Positions 24,748 to 33,155 of a stretch of 35,089 nucleotides of DNA are shown here, piece by piece. Below the pieces are notes generated by a model. The model was given only the letters and a program-made list of their open reading frames with translations, was not told the DNA's origin and did no database searches. This DNA comes from a bacterium (lineage in GTDB: Bacteria > Vulcanimicrobiota > Vulcanimicrobiia > Vulcanimicrobiales > Vulcanimicrobiaceae): NCBI GenBank assembly GCA_021845615.1, contig JAJZVP010000009.1:1-35089 (forward strand), given 5' to 3'. The position numbers and the translations under genes were made by a program. Each line of letters starts with the position of its first letter. Position 1 is the stretch's first letter.

Positions 24748-25622
24748 GCGACGCACTTCCGGCGACCGAGGCGATCGCGCAACGGAGGGCGTTGGATACC
24801 CTCGAGATCGACGAGTGCGTCGGAGAACTCGTCGCCGTGCAATACCGCGCGATAGAAGCCGTCGAAGCGGCGCGCGGCGCGATCGCCGCCGCCGCGCGTG
24901 CCGCCGCCGATGCGATGGCGCGCGGTGCGACGTGGCACACGATCGGCGCCGGCAGTAGCGGACGGATCGCCGCACTCGATGCCGTCGAATTGCACCCGAC
25001 GTTCGGCCTCGAACGCGCTCGGCTCCGCATACATCTCGCCGGCGGCGAGGCGGCCTTTCTCGCCGCGATCGAGGGCGCGGAAGATGACGCCGAAGCCGGC
25101 GCGCGCGATCTCGGCTGCGTCGCTCCGGGCGACGTCGCGCTCGCACTCTCGGCGAGCGGGCGCGCCCCGTACGTGCGGGCCGCGCTGCGCACCGCGCGCG
25201 AACGCGGAGCGTTGACGATCGCGCTCGCGAACGACCGAACGGCACCGCTCTTTGCCGACGCCGCGTTCGCGATCTTTCTCGATACGGGGGCGGAGCCGCT
25301 CGCCGGATCGACGCGGGTCCTCGCCGGAACGGCGCAAAAAATCGCATTGAACGCGCTCTCGACGGCGGTGATGGTAGCGCTGGGAACGACCTACGAGAAC
25401 ATGATGGTCGACGTCGTCGTTACGAATGAAAAATTGCGCGATCGAGCCGAACGCATCGTGATGCGCGCGGTTCCCTGCGAGCGCGAACGCGCGCGGGGGC
25501 TCCTCGCCGATGCGGCGGGCGCGGTCAAGCTCGCGATTGCGATGGCGTGGCTCGGGGGCGACGCGGGCGGCGCGCGCGAGGCCTTAGCGCGCAACGGCGA
25601 ACGGTTGCGCGGCCTGCGGTGA
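24744..25622 (+). CDS. murQ: N-acetylmuramic acid 6-phosphate etherase
   Basis: Cleaves the lactyl ether of MurNAc-6-phosphate, giving GlcNAc-6-phosphate and D-lactate. The 292-residue product starts at ATG 24744 (ATGA overlap). The SIS-fold signature GAGSSGRIAALDAVELHPTF contains the catalytic glutamate E82; the second acidic patch is EGAED at 110-114. EPLAGSTRVLAGTAQKIALN and MMVDVVVTNEKL are further family motifs. Small departures from the usual E-C-P-P-T-F-G (here E-L-H-P-T-F-G) are notable but the key acid is kept. Together with AnmK this completes conversion of anhydro-MurNAc to GlcNAc-6-P. Cytoplasmic. Confidence 0.95.
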   Translation: MSDALPATEAIAQRRALDTLEIDECVGELVAVQYRAIEAVEAARGAIAAAARAAADAMARGATWHTIGAGSSGRIAALDAVELHPTFGLERARLRIHLAGGEAAFLAAIEGAEDDAEAGARDLGCVAPGDVALALSASGRAPYVRAALRTARERGALTIALANDRTAPLFADAAFAIFLDTGAEPLAGSTRVLAGTAQKIALNALSTAVMVALGTTYENMMVDVVVTNEKLRDRAERIVMRAVPCERERARGLLADAAGAVKLAIAMAWLGGDAGGAREALARNGERLRGLR

Positions 25623-27229
25623 GGTCGCCGCGCCGGACGCTCGTCGTAACGCTCGCCCTTTCATTGCTCTGCGCTGCGGTCGCGCGCGCCGCCGGCGCGC
25701 CGGTGCTCTTCGTCCCACTCGACGACCGTCCGGTAACGCGCCAACTTCCCGCCATGCTCGGCGCGATCTCCGGCGTCCCGGTTCTCGAACCGCGTCGCGC
25801 GCTCTTGGGCAACTACCTCCGCGCCGGCGATCCGGCGGCGATCGGGCGATGGCTCGATCGGGAGAGTGCGGAGCGAGGCTTCGGTAGCGCGGTGATCTCG
25901 ACCGATATGCTCGCCTATGGCGGGTTGGTCGCATCGCGCATTCCCGGCCCCGATTACGCGACCGCATTCTTTCGCTTGGCACCGATCGCGCGTCTGCACC
26001 GGCGCGATCCGCAGGCGTGGGTCGCGGCGTTCGCAACCGTCGTGCGGCTCGCGCCGACCGGGGTTCCGCCGATCGGCGCCGCAACGCATTTCTTCGCGGC
26101 GTACCCGGTGTGGAAATACATTCAACGCTACGCGAACCTTCCCGATCCGCTGCCGAAACGCGATGAAGCGTACGCCGAGCGCTTGCGAACGCTCGCGGGG
26201 CCGGCGACGCTCGATGCCTATCTCGCCGTGCGCGCGCGCAATCTCGCACTCGATCGCTCGCTGCTGCTCGCGACCGGAGCCGGAACGATCGATCGGCTCG
26301 TCATCGGGCAAGACGATGCGGGACGCGTCGGGCTGCACGTTCCGGAGCTCGCGCAGTTGCGCGCGATGGAGCGGCTCGACGTGCCGCCGGGGCGATCCTC
26401 GATCGAACCGGGCGCCGACGAATTAGGGATGGTGCTGGTCGCACACGCGATGGCGCGCGACGCAGGCTGGCGACCGCGTATCGCCGTCCGCTATTCGACG
26501 CCCTCCGGTGCGCTGGTTCGAGACCCGCTGGAATTCGAACCGATCGGCTCGACGATCGCTTCGCTCGTTCGGCTCGTCGGCGGCCGCGAGGTGCGGCGAC
26601 GGGCGGATATCGTTCTCGACGTGCGCGTGCCGCGGACGACGGCGAGCGAGGACGATCTCCTCGTCGCATCGATGCGTCGATCGCTCGCGCGTCGACGACG
26701 CATCGCATTGGTCGATCTCACGTTTCTCGATGGGAACGACGACGCGGAGCTCGCACTCATGCAGCGCCTGTTGCACGACGGGCTCGCCGCCCGTCTCGAT
26801 GCCTACGCTTCCTGGAACACCGATGCCAATAGCGTCGGAACCGCGCTCGCCGAAGCGGTCGCCGCCGGTGCCGGGCGACGCCTCGGCAGCTACGATCGGC
26901 GCGCGCACCTCACGTTCACCTTCGATCGCATTCTCGACGACGTCTATTTTCACGCATTGGTGCGCCCCGAACTCGAGCGCGCGCTCGCGGCCGAAGGTAT
27001 TCTCGACCACACCTATCTGCTACGCGCGATCGCCGCGCGAACGCAGCGCCTTGCGAGCGCCGCGCTCTGGCAGTACGCGCCGGGGCTCCTCGCCGCGCTC
27101 GCGCCGCGCGATCACATCGCCGCGTTGCGCATCACGCTTCCCTGGGATCGCACCTTCGAAACCGAGATCGATCCGGCGATCGCGCCGGATATCGTGCCTA
27201 CGCGCTCTGCGCGATCTCCTCGTCGCTGA
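25619..27229 (+). CDS. DUF4127-family exported protein, last gene of the recycling operon
   Basis: A 536-residue protein starting at GTG 25619 (GTGA overlap with murQ). The first 25 residues look like a signal peptide (RRTLVVTLALSLLCAAVARA). The family signature PLDDRPV is at 33-39, and STDMLAYGGLVASR (near 97-110), VIGQDDAGRVGLH (near 226) and SWNTDANSVGTALAEAV (near 398-414) are the conserved blocks I associate with DUF4127. No biochemical role is known to me. The conserved acidic DD/QDD and W-N-T-D motifs suggest a hydrolytic or metal-dependent enzyme; position suggests an extracytoplasmic step on peptidoglycan fragments. It overlaps the 3' end of the convergent radical SAM gene by 32 bases. 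Confidence 0.88.
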   Translation: MRSPRRTLVVTLALSLLCAAVARAAGAPVLFVPLDDRPVTRQLPAMLGAISGVPVLEPRRALLGNYLRAGDPAAIGRWLDRESAERGFGSAVISTDMLAYGGLVASRIPGPDYATAFFRLAPIARLHRRDPQAWVAAFATVVRLAPTGVPPIGAATHFFAAYPVWKYIQRYANLPDPLPKRDEAYAERLRTLAGPATLDAYLAVRARNLALDRSLLLATGAGTIDRLVIGQDDAGRVGLHVPELAQLRAMERLDVPPGRSSIEPGADELGMVLVAHAMARDAGWRPRIAVRYSTPSGALVRDPLEFEPIGSTIASLVRLVGGREVRRRADIVLDVRVPRTTASEDDLLVASMRRSLARRRRIALVDLTFLDGNDDAELALMQRLLHDGLAARLDAYASWNTDANSVGTALAEAVAAGAGRRLGSYDRRAHLTFTFDRILDDVYFHALVRPELERALAAEGILDHTYLLRAIAARTQRLASAALWQYAPGLLAALAPRDHIAALRITLPWDRTFETEIDPAIAPDIVPTRSARSPRR

Positions 27230-28370
27230 GATAGCAGCCGGGGTCGGATCCCCAGAGGTCGCCGGTCATGCCGAGCGAGCGGGCGCGAAAACCGCCGCCG
27301 CAGAGATCGAAGAAGTTGCAGCTCGCGCACCGTCCGTGAATTTGCTTCGAACGGTCGCGGAGTTCGGCGAGCGTTTCGATGCCGTCGTCCTCCCAAATCT
27401 CGCTGAATTTGCGGTCGCGCACGTTGCCGAGCGTGATCTGCTGCATGAATTGATCGGGATGCACGTTGCCGTAGAAATCGATATTTCCAATACCGCGGCC
27501 GGTCGAATGGCTCGCGCCGCCGTTCCAGAGTAGCATCTCGCGCGCTTTCGCGGCGCGCTGCGGTGAGGCGGCGGCGAGCGTCAGATAGGCGAACGGCGCA
27601 TCGGCGTGGTTGTCGACGGTGAGAATTTCGCGCGGGTCGCCGCGTTGGGCGAGATCGAGGGTTCGTTCGAAGATGCGACTGACCGCGCCGCGCGCCGCCT
27701 CGAGATCGAGCGTCGTCGCCGCGCGCCCGCGCCCGGCGGGAACGAGGTGATAGAAGCAGGCCCGTTCGATGCCCTCGCGTTCGATGAAGTCGAAGATCTC
27801 ATCGAGATCGGCGATCGTCTGTGGCGTTAACGTGAGGCGAAGACCGACCTTTTGCCCGACGGTGCGCAGTTCGCGAATCGCCTGGCGCGCGCGGTCGAAG
27901 GCGCCGGGGCGTCCGCGGAAGAGATCGTTGGTCGCGCCCATGCCGTCGAACGAGATGCCGACGTAGGTGAAACCGGTCTCTTTGATCATCTCGGCGCGTT
28001 TGCGGTCGATGAGGGTGCCGTTGGTCGAGAGCGTGAGTTTGAGCCCTCTGCTGCGTGCGTGGCGCGCGATCTCGAAGAGATCGGGGCGGGCGAGCGGCTC
28101 GCCGCCGGAGAGCAAGAGCGCCGGGATGCCGTAATCGGCGAGGTCGTCGACGAGTTTGAGCGCCTCCTCGTGGTTGAGTTCTCCCTCGTAGTGCTTCGCC
28201 TCGGAGTCGCTATAGCAGTGGACGCAGCGAAGATTACAGGTGCGCGTCACGTTCCAGACGACGACGGGGCGCCGCCCCCGGGCGCTCTTCTCTGCATCGT
28301 GGCCGCGGCCGTAGCGGTGGCCGTCCATCGGTTGTTCGAGGTCGCACAGAATCCGGGTGACGTTAAACAT
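27198..28370 (-). CDS. Radical SAM/SPASM enzyme, AhbC/NirJ-like
   Basis: A 390-residue radical SAM protein. The SAM-binding cluster cysteines are C45-C49-C52 (CNLRCVHC), followed by the GGEP loop (LLSGGEPLARPDLF). The C-terminal SPASM-type region (CASCNFFDLCGGGFRAR and DLWGSDPGCYL) holds cysteines for an auxiliary iron-sulfur cluster. The opening MFNVTRILCD and the ending DLWxxDPxCYLxDEE match, from memory, the AhbC (12,18-didecarboxysiroheme deacetylase) and NirJ proteins of alternative heme and heme d1 synthesis. No other heme genes are nearby, so another radical SAM role (peptide or cofactor maturation) is possible. GGGAG precedes the ATG by about seven bases, inside a predicted hairpin. 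It is the last gene of the methylmalonyl-CoA cluster. Confidence 0.85.
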   Translation of the reverse strand: MFNVTRILCDLEQPMDGHRYGRGHDAEKSARGRRPVVVWNVTRTCNLRCVHCYSDSEAKHYEGELNHEEALKLVDDLADYGIPALLLSGGEPLARPDLFEIARHARSRGLKLTLSTNGTLIDRKRAEMIKETGFTYVGISFDGMGATNDLFRGRPGAFDRARQAIRELRTVGQKVGLRLTLTPQTIADLDEIFDFIEREGIERACFYHLVPAGRGRAATTLDLEAARGAVSRIFERTLDLAQRGDPREILTVDNHADAPFAYLTLAAASPQRAAKAREMLLWNGGASHSTGRGIGNIDFYGNVHPDQFMQQITLGNVRDRKFSEIWEDDGIETLAELRDRSKQIHGRCASCNFFDLCGGGFRARSLGMTGDLWGSDPGCYLSDEEIAQSA

Positions 28371-28372
28371 GG

Positions 28373-28426
28373 GCTCTCCCTACAGCGGCGGTGTTGGAAC
28401 GATGGTAACGCCGCAATTGGGAGAGC
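28373..28426 (-). promoter_or_regulatory. Hairpin that would hide the ribosome-binding site of the radical SAM gene
   Basis: On the minus strand GCTCTCCC (28426-28419) pairs with GGGAGAGC (28380-28373), and inside it GCGGCG (28414-28409) pairs with CGCCGC (28390-28385), with four-base internal loops and an 18-base apical loop. The 3' arm contains the GGGAG ribosome-binding site and ends two bases before the ATG at 28370. This could be an RNA switch, a protein-binding leader or a DNA operator. Confidence 0.55.
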
Positions 28427-28455
28427 GTAAGAAGAACCTGAGAAGTGCAGGAGCC

Positions 28456-28860
28456 TTACGCGTGGTGCTCCTGCTGGCAGAGCTCGACGAGCACCCCGGC
28501 GGTCGAGGAGGGATGGATAAAGGCGATGAGGTTGCCGTGGGCGCCCTTGCGCGGCCGCTCGTCGATCATGCGGACGCCGCGCGCCCGAAGGGCGGTGATC
28601 TCGGCGACGAGGTCCTCGACCCGATAGGCCGTGTGGTGGAGCTTGCTCGCCGCCTCGCCGCGGAAGCGCGCGATCGGCGAGGTTTCGTCGAGCGGGCGGA
28701 GCAGCTCGATCGACGATTCGCCGGCGCGCAGGCCGACCGCTTCGACTCCCTGCTCGGCGATCGTCTCGCGATAGATCTGTTCGAAGCCGAGGCGCTCGGT
28801 GTAGATCGCGAGGGTCGCCTCGAGGTCGGCGACGACGATGGCGATGTGGTCGATCGTCAT
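28456..28860 (-). CDS. Methylmalonyl-CoA epimerase
   Basis: A 134-residue glyoxalase/VOC-fold protein that interconverts (2S)- and (2R)-methylmalonyl-CoA. Metal ligands are visible at H5 ([10 protein letters not shown]), the histidine of [11 protein letters not shown] (H75 or H76) and E126 (GVLVELCQ). [11 protein letters not shown]-like sequence ([14 protein letters not shown]) near 108-120 is typical of the epimerase. The length is standard. The ATG at 28860 overlaps the stop of the mutase subunit in an ATGA, so the two are translationally coupled. Ends in QQEHHA. Confidence 0.94.
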   Translation of the reverse strand: MTIDHIAIVVADLEATLAIYTERLGFEQIYRETIAEQGVEAVGLRAGESSIELLRPLDETSPIARFRGEAASKLHHTAYRVEDLVAEITALRARGVRMIDERPRKGAHGNLIAFIHPSSTAGVLVELCQQEHHA

Positions 28861-30437
28861 GCGAGGCTCTCTCGGGCGCGATAGGTACCGAAGATCTCGC
28901 GGAGGAGGTTGCAGATCTCGCCAAGCGTCGCCCCCGCGTCGACCGCTTCGACGAAATGCGGCATCACGTTCTCGTTCCCCGCGGCGGCGGCGCGAATCGC
29001 GGCGAGGCGTTCCGCGACGGCGGCGCCGTTCCGAGCGGCGCGGAATTTTTGGAGACGCTCCACTTGTTCGCGCTCCACGCGTTCGTCGATGCGTTGGAGC
29101 GCCGGAACCTCGGCGTGAATCCCATCGTCGACGAACGCGTTCACGCCGACGACGATCGCTTCTTTGCGCTCGATCGCCTGCTGGGCGAGATACGCCGAAT
29201 CGCCGATGCGGCTCTGCATCCATCCGCTCTCGATCGCGGCGATGCTGCCGCCGAGCGCGTCGATCTCGGCGATCGTCGCGCGCGCCGCTTCGATGAGTTC
29301 GTTGGTAAGCGTTTCCACGTAGTAGGAGCCGGCGAGCGGATCGACCACATCGGCGACGCCGCTTTCGTAGCCGATGATCTGTTGGGTGCGCAGCGCCAAT
29401 TTCGCACTCTGCGCGGTCGGAAGCGCGAGCGCCTCGTCCTGTCCGTTGGTATGCAAGGATTGCGTGCCGCCGAGAACCGCCGCCAACGCCTGGAGCGTAA
29501 CGCGGACGACGTTGTTCTCCGGTTCCTGCGCGGTGAGCGTCGAGCCGGCGGTCTGGGTGTGAAAGCGCAACATCTGCGAGCGCGGATCGCGGCAACCGAA
29601 TTCGTCACGCGTAATGTGCGCCCAGAGGTAGCGTGCCGCCCGGAACTTGGCGATCTCCTCAAAAAAGTCGTTGTGGGCGTTCCAGAAGAAGGAGAGCCGC
29701 GGTGCGATGCTATCGAGTTCGATTCCCGCGTCGCGCGCCGCCTGCAAATACGCCTTCGCGTTTGCGAGCGTGAAGGCGATCTCTTCGACCGCGGTCGAGC
29801 CCGCCTCGCGTATGTGGTATCCGCTGATCGAGATGGTGTTCCATTGCGGAACCTCGCGCGCGCAGTACGACATGACGTCGGTTACCAGGCGCATCGAAGC
29901 CTTCGGCGGATAGATATAGGTGCCGCGCGCCGCATATTCTTTCAACACGTCGTTTTGGATCGTTCCGCCGAGCCGGTCGAATGGAATTCCGCGCCGCCGA
30001 GCGACCGCGAGCAACATCGCAAGGAGGATCGAGGCCGGCGCGTTGATCGTCATCGAAATCGTGACTTCGTCGAGCGGAATATCGCGCAGCAAGCTCTCCA
30101 TATCGTCGATCGAATCGATCGCGACGCCGACCTTCCCAACCTCGCCGCGAGCGACGCCGGCATCGGAGTCGTGGCCGAGTTGGGTCGGCAGATCGAATGC
30201 GACCGAGAGCCCGGTCTGTCCGCGCGCGAGCAAATAGCGGTAGCGTTCGTTCGATTCGGCGGCGGTGGCGAACCCGGCATACTGACGCATCGTCCAGAGC
30301 CGCGTGCGATACTGATCGGCGCGAGTCGCGCGGCCGAAGGGAAATCTTCCCGGCTCACCGAGATCGTGCGCGACGCCTCGCGCCGCGTCGTAGAAGGGCT
30401 GAAGCGGAATCCCGCTAGCGTTGGTCGAGCGTGCCAT
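28857..30437 (-). CDS. Methylmalonyl-CoA mutase, large catalytic subunit without the B12 domain
   Basis: A 526-residue substrate-binding TIM-barrel subunit of the two-chain type of mutase, which isomerises methylmalonyl-CoA and succinyl-CoA. Conserved blocks include [19 protein letters not shown] (near 53-71), [50 protein letters not shown] and [10 protein letters not shown]. The family C-terminal cobalamin-binding domain with DxHxxG is absent, so a separate small subunit must be encoded elsewhere. It lies nine bases after the biotin carboxylase stop and overlaps the epimerase start. It could run in either direction: propionate use or supply of propionyl-CoA from succinyl-CoA. Confidence 0.96.
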   Translation of the reverse strand: MARSTNASGIPLQPFYDAARGVAHDLGEPGRFPFGRATRADQYRTRLWTMRQYAGFATAAESNERYRYLLARGQTGLSVAFDLPTQLGHDSDAGVARGEVGKVGVAIDSIDDMESLLRDIPLDEVTISMTINAPASILLAMLLAVARRRGIPFDRLGGTIQNDVLKEYAARGTYIYPPKASMRLVTDVMSYCAREVPQWNTISISGYHIREAGSTAVEEIAFTLANAKAYLQAARDAGIELDSIAPRLSFFWNAHNDFFEEIAKFRAARYLWAHITRDEFGCRDPRSQMLRFHTQTAGSTLTAQEPENNVVRVTLQALAAVLGGTQSLHTNGQDEALALPTAQSAKLALRTQQIIGYESGVADVVDPLAGSYYVETLTNELIEAARATIAEIDALGGSIAAIESGWMQSRIGDSAYLAQQAIERKEAIVVGVNAFVDDGIHAEVPALQRIDERVEREQVERLQKFRAARNGAAVAERLAAIRAAAAGNENVMPHFVEAVDAGATLGEICNLLREIFGTYRARESLA

Positions 30438-30446
30438 GGCGTTCTT

Positions 30447-32192
30447 TCATTCCGCGAATGTCAGAATGGGCCGGTCCGCTTCGACCGTTCCTCCGACCTC
30501 GACGTGGATCTCTCCGATGCGCCCGGAGCGGTGCGCGCGAATTTCGTTCATCATCTTCATCGCTTCGATGACCGCGACGACATCGCCCTCGACGACCTCA
30601 TCGCCGCGCGCCGCGCGCAGCTCGATAACGACGCCGTGCATCGGCGCGAGAATATCGGAGCCGTCGTGAGCGGCGGTGCTCCGCGCCCGGGTTCTCGGCG
30701 CGGGCGCGCGACGGCTCGCCGTGCGTCCGTTCGGGAGCCCGTCGACGAGCCGCACGCGGAAGAGCTTGCCGTTGACTTCCACGCGGATATCCTCGCTCGC
30801 GGTCGCCGCGGGAGCCTCCGCCGAGGGCGTGGAGGGTGCCGCGGCGTTCTCGGCCCAGCGCTCCGTGAACGGTTCGAGGCTCGCAGTGCCGTAACTCGCG
30901 TCGGCGACCATCGGGGCGTCGCAGAGCGCGTGCAGCAACGGAAGCGTGGTCGGCAAGCCGCCGACCACATACTCGGAGGTCGCGCGTTTCATGCGTGCCA
31001 GCGCTTGCTCGCGCGTCGGCGCCCACACGATGAGCTTCGCAACCATGGAATCGTAATCCGGAGAGATCGTCATGCCGACGTGCGCCGCCGAATCGATGCG
31101 AATGCCGAGTCCGCCGGGTTCGCGATAGCGATCGATCGTGCCGGGCGTCGGGCGAAAATGTTGTGCCGGATCCTCGGCGTTGACGCGTCCTTCGATCGCC
31201 GCTCCGCGAAAGTGAATCTGCTCTTGCGCATATCCGAGCGGCTCGCCCGCCGCAACGCGAATCATCTCGCGCACGAGATCGATGCCGGCGATCTCCTCGG
31301 TCACGGTGTGCTCGACCTGAATGCGCGTGTTCATCTCGAGAAAGTAAAAATCGTCGCCGACGACGAGGCACTCGATCGTGCCGACGGAGTCGTAGCCGAT
31401 CGCTCGGGCGGCTCGCATGCCGGCGGCGCGCATCGCTTCGCGCGCACGGTTGGAGATCTGCGCGGGCGCCTCTTCCCAGAGCTTCTGATGGCGACGCTGG
31501 AGCGAACAATCGCGATCGCCGACGTGCAGGACGGTGCCGTGCTTGTCGGCGAGAATCTGCAGTTCGACGTGCTTGGGATTATCGAGGTAGCGCTCGGCGT
31601 AGACGACGGGATTTTTGAAGTACGCCTCCGCCTCGCGCACCGCAGTCGCGAAGGCGCTCTCAATATCGTCGAGCGTGCGGACGATCTTCAAACCCTTTCC
31701 GCCGCCGCCGCCGGAGGCTTTGAGGGCGAGCGGGAGGCCGTAGCGCTCGACCGCTTCGCGAACCGCCGCGACGTCGGCGAGCGGCTCGGTACCGCCGGGA
31801 ACGAAGGGCACTTTCGCCTTCGCCATCGCGGCGCGCGCTCGAAGTTTATCGCCCATGGCGTCGATCGCGTCGGGGTGCGGACCGATCCAAGTAAGTCCCG
31901 CGGAGATCGCACGACGCGCGAAGCCCGCGTTTTCTGCGAAAAAGCCGTAGCCGGGATGGATGGCATCGGCGCCGCTGCGGCGCGCGATATCGAGCAGCGC
32001 GTCGGCGTTGAGGTAGCTCTGCGCTGGCGAGGCACCGCCGAGAAAATACGCTTCGTCGGCGATGCCGACGTGTAAGGCGGAGCGATCCGGCTCGGAGTAG
32101 ACGGCGACGCTGCGAATTCCCATCTCGCGCAGCGTGCGCATGATGCGAATCGCGATCTCGCCGCGATTCGCGACGAGGACTTTAGAGAACAC
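30447..32192 (-). CDS. Acetyl-/propionyl-CoA carboxylase alpha subunit (biotin carboxylase plus biotin carrier)
   Basis: A 581-residue protein joining an ATP-grasp biotin carboxylase to a biotin carrier domain. It starts at GTG 32192 with FSKVLVANRGEIAIRIMRT. The ATP-binding glycine loop is KASGGGGGKGLKIV near 160, and the carboxylase signature FLEMNTRIQVEHTVTEE lies near 287. A linker rich in Ala, Pro and Arg (AAPSTPSAEAPAATASED) leads to the carrier domain with the biotinylated lysine K546 in EAMKMMNEI. The partner carboxyltransferase is probably the truncated gene at the right edge. Its start overlaps the stop of the short upstream gene by 11 bases. With the mutase and epimerase next door, propionyl-CoA is a likely substrate, and acetyl-CoA is possible given fabI. 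Confidence 0.95.
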   Translation of the reverse strand: MFSKVLVANRGEIAIRIMRTLREMGIRSVAVYSEPDRSALHVGIADEAYFLGGASPAQSYLNADALLDIARRSGADAIHPGYGFFAENAGFARRAISAGLTWIGPHPDAIDAMGDKLRARAAMAKAKVPFVPGGTEPLADVAAVREAVERYGLPLALKASGGGGGKGLKIVRTLDDIESAFATAVREAEAYFKNPVVYAERYLDNPKHVELQILADKHGTVLHVGDRDCSLQRRHQKLWEEAPAQISNRAREAMRAAGMRAARAIGYDSVGTIECLVVGDDFYFLEMNTRIQVEHTVTEEIAGIDLVREMIRVAAGEPLGYAQEQIHFRGAAIEGRVNAEDPAQHFRPTPGTIDRYREPGGLGIRIDSAAHVGMTISPDYDSMVAKLIVWAPTREQALARMKRATSEYVVGGLPTTLPLLHALCDAPMVADASYGTASLEPFTERWAENAAAPSTPSAEAPAATASEDIRVEVNGKLFRVRLVDGLPNGRTASRRAPAPRTRARSTAAHDGSDILAPMHGVVIELRAARGDEVVEGDVVAVIEAMKMMNEIRAHRSGRIGEIHVEVGGTVEADRPILTFAE

Positions 32193-32361
32193 GGGCGCCG
32201 CGGAGGCTCGCGCGAAGATCGTCGAAGCTGCGGTCGGGCTCGCGCGCGGCGCGACGCCACGGGGCGAGGGTCGGCTCGGAGCGTTCGGTTCGTCCCGCGT
32301 CTCCGAGCAGGACGGCGAGGATCGCCGCCGCTTCTTCCTGCGTGGGGGAGGGCGCGATCAC
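32182..32361 (-). CDS. Short epsilon-like subunit of acyl-CoA carboxylase (candidate)
   Basis: A 59-codon frame from GTG 32361 to TAA 32182 that exactly fills the space between fabI and the carboxylase alpha subunit. Its start overlaps the fabI stop (GTGA, four bases) and its end overlaps the alpha-subunit GTG by 11 bases, a coupled arrangement that supports translation. The product begins MIAPSPTQEEAAAILAVLLG and continues with TLAPWRRAAREPDRSF. The plan (a short PTxEExAAIxAxL helix, a linker, then W-R and a basic tail) is that of the epsilon subunits known beside actinobacterial acyl-CoA carboxylases. Those bridge the alpha and beta subunits. Assignment is by pattern and context only. Confidence 0.7.
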   Translation of the reverse strand: MIAPSPTQEEAAAILAVLLGDAGRTERSEPTLAPWRRAAREPDRSFDDLRASLRGARVL

Positions 32362-33149
32362 GCCGGGCGCTCCGGCGGCGGATACATGCCCATCGCATGG
32401 AAACCGGCGTCGACGAAGTGGATGTCGCCGGTGATCGCTGCGGCGAGCGGCGAGGCTAGGTAGACCGCCGTGTTGCCGACATCGTCGATGGTCACGTTGC
32501 GCCGCAACGGTGCGGTCGCCTCGACGACGTCGAGCATCTTCGTGAAGCCGCCGACCTGTCGCGCGCTCGCGGTTTTTATCGGGCCCGCCGAGATGCCGTT
32601 GACGCGAATGCCGCGCTCGCCGAGATCGAAGGCGAGGTAGCGGATCGACGCTTCCAACGCCGCCTTCGCGATACCCATCAGGTTGTAATTTGGAACGATC
32701 TGGGTCGCGCCGAGATAGGTCATCGCCATGATCGATGCGCCGTCGTTGAGGTGCTCGCGTAACGCTCGAACGAGCGCGATCAGCGAGTACGCCGAGACGT
32801 CGAGCGAGAGTGCGAAGCCGTCGCGCGTGGTATCGTAGACTTTTCCAACCAGGTCTTCTTTATTCGCGTAGGCGATCGAATGCACGAGAATGTCGAGCGA
32901 ACCGAAATCGCGCGCGAGCGCCTCGCTCATCGCGACGATCGACGCGTGGTCGCCGACATCGCAGGGAAGCACCGGGCCGCCGCCGAGTTCGGCGGCGAGT
33001 TTCTCAACTTCGTCGCGCACGCGTTCGCCTTGGTAGGAGAATGCGAGCCGCGCTCCGTGTTCGTGCATCTTGCGCGCGATGCCGGTAGCGATGGACCAAC
33101 GATTCGCGACACCCGTAATGAGGGCGCGCTTGCCTTCAAGAAGTTTCAC
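32358..33149 (-). CDS. fabI: Enoyl-[acyl-carrier-protein] reductase (NADH), FabI type
   Basis: Catalyses the last reduction of each fatty-acid elongation cycle. Starting at GTG 33149 the product has 263 residues. The cofactor loop is ITGVANRWSIATGIA (11-25). Active-site residues Y145, Y155 and K162 fall one position from the E. coli FabI numbering (Y146, Y156, K163), within MTYLGATQIVPNYNLMGIAK. SIAYANKEDLVG (91-102) and ISAGPIKT (186-193) are also diagnostic. Triclosan- and diazaborine-type inhibitors bind this fold. There is no ribosome-binding site before the GTG; a TATCTA seven bases upstream suggests a leaderless transcript. It is coupled to the short carboxylase subunit downstream. Confidence 0.94.
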   Translation of the reverse strand: MKLLEGKRALITGVANRWSIATGIARKMHEHGARLAFSYQGERVRDEVEKLAAELGGGPVLPCDVGDHASIVAMSEALARDFGSLDILVHSIAYANKEDLVGKVYDTTRDGFALSLDVSAYSLIALVRALREHLNDGASIMAMTYLGATQIVPNYNLMGIAKAALEASIRYLAFDLGERGIRVNGISAGPIKTASARQVGGFTKMLDVVEATAPLRRNVTIDDVGNTAVYLASPLAAAITGDIHFVDAGFHAMGMYPPPERPA

Positions 33150-33155
33150 GAATCG

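Noticed and set aside
28956-32075. A 1039-codon open frame on the plus strand, antisense to the mutase and biotin carboxylase genes
   Set aside because: Both sense genes have full family motifs. Long antisense frames are expected in GC-rich genes with strong third-position bias; the translation is Arg/Asp-rich with no recognisable domain.
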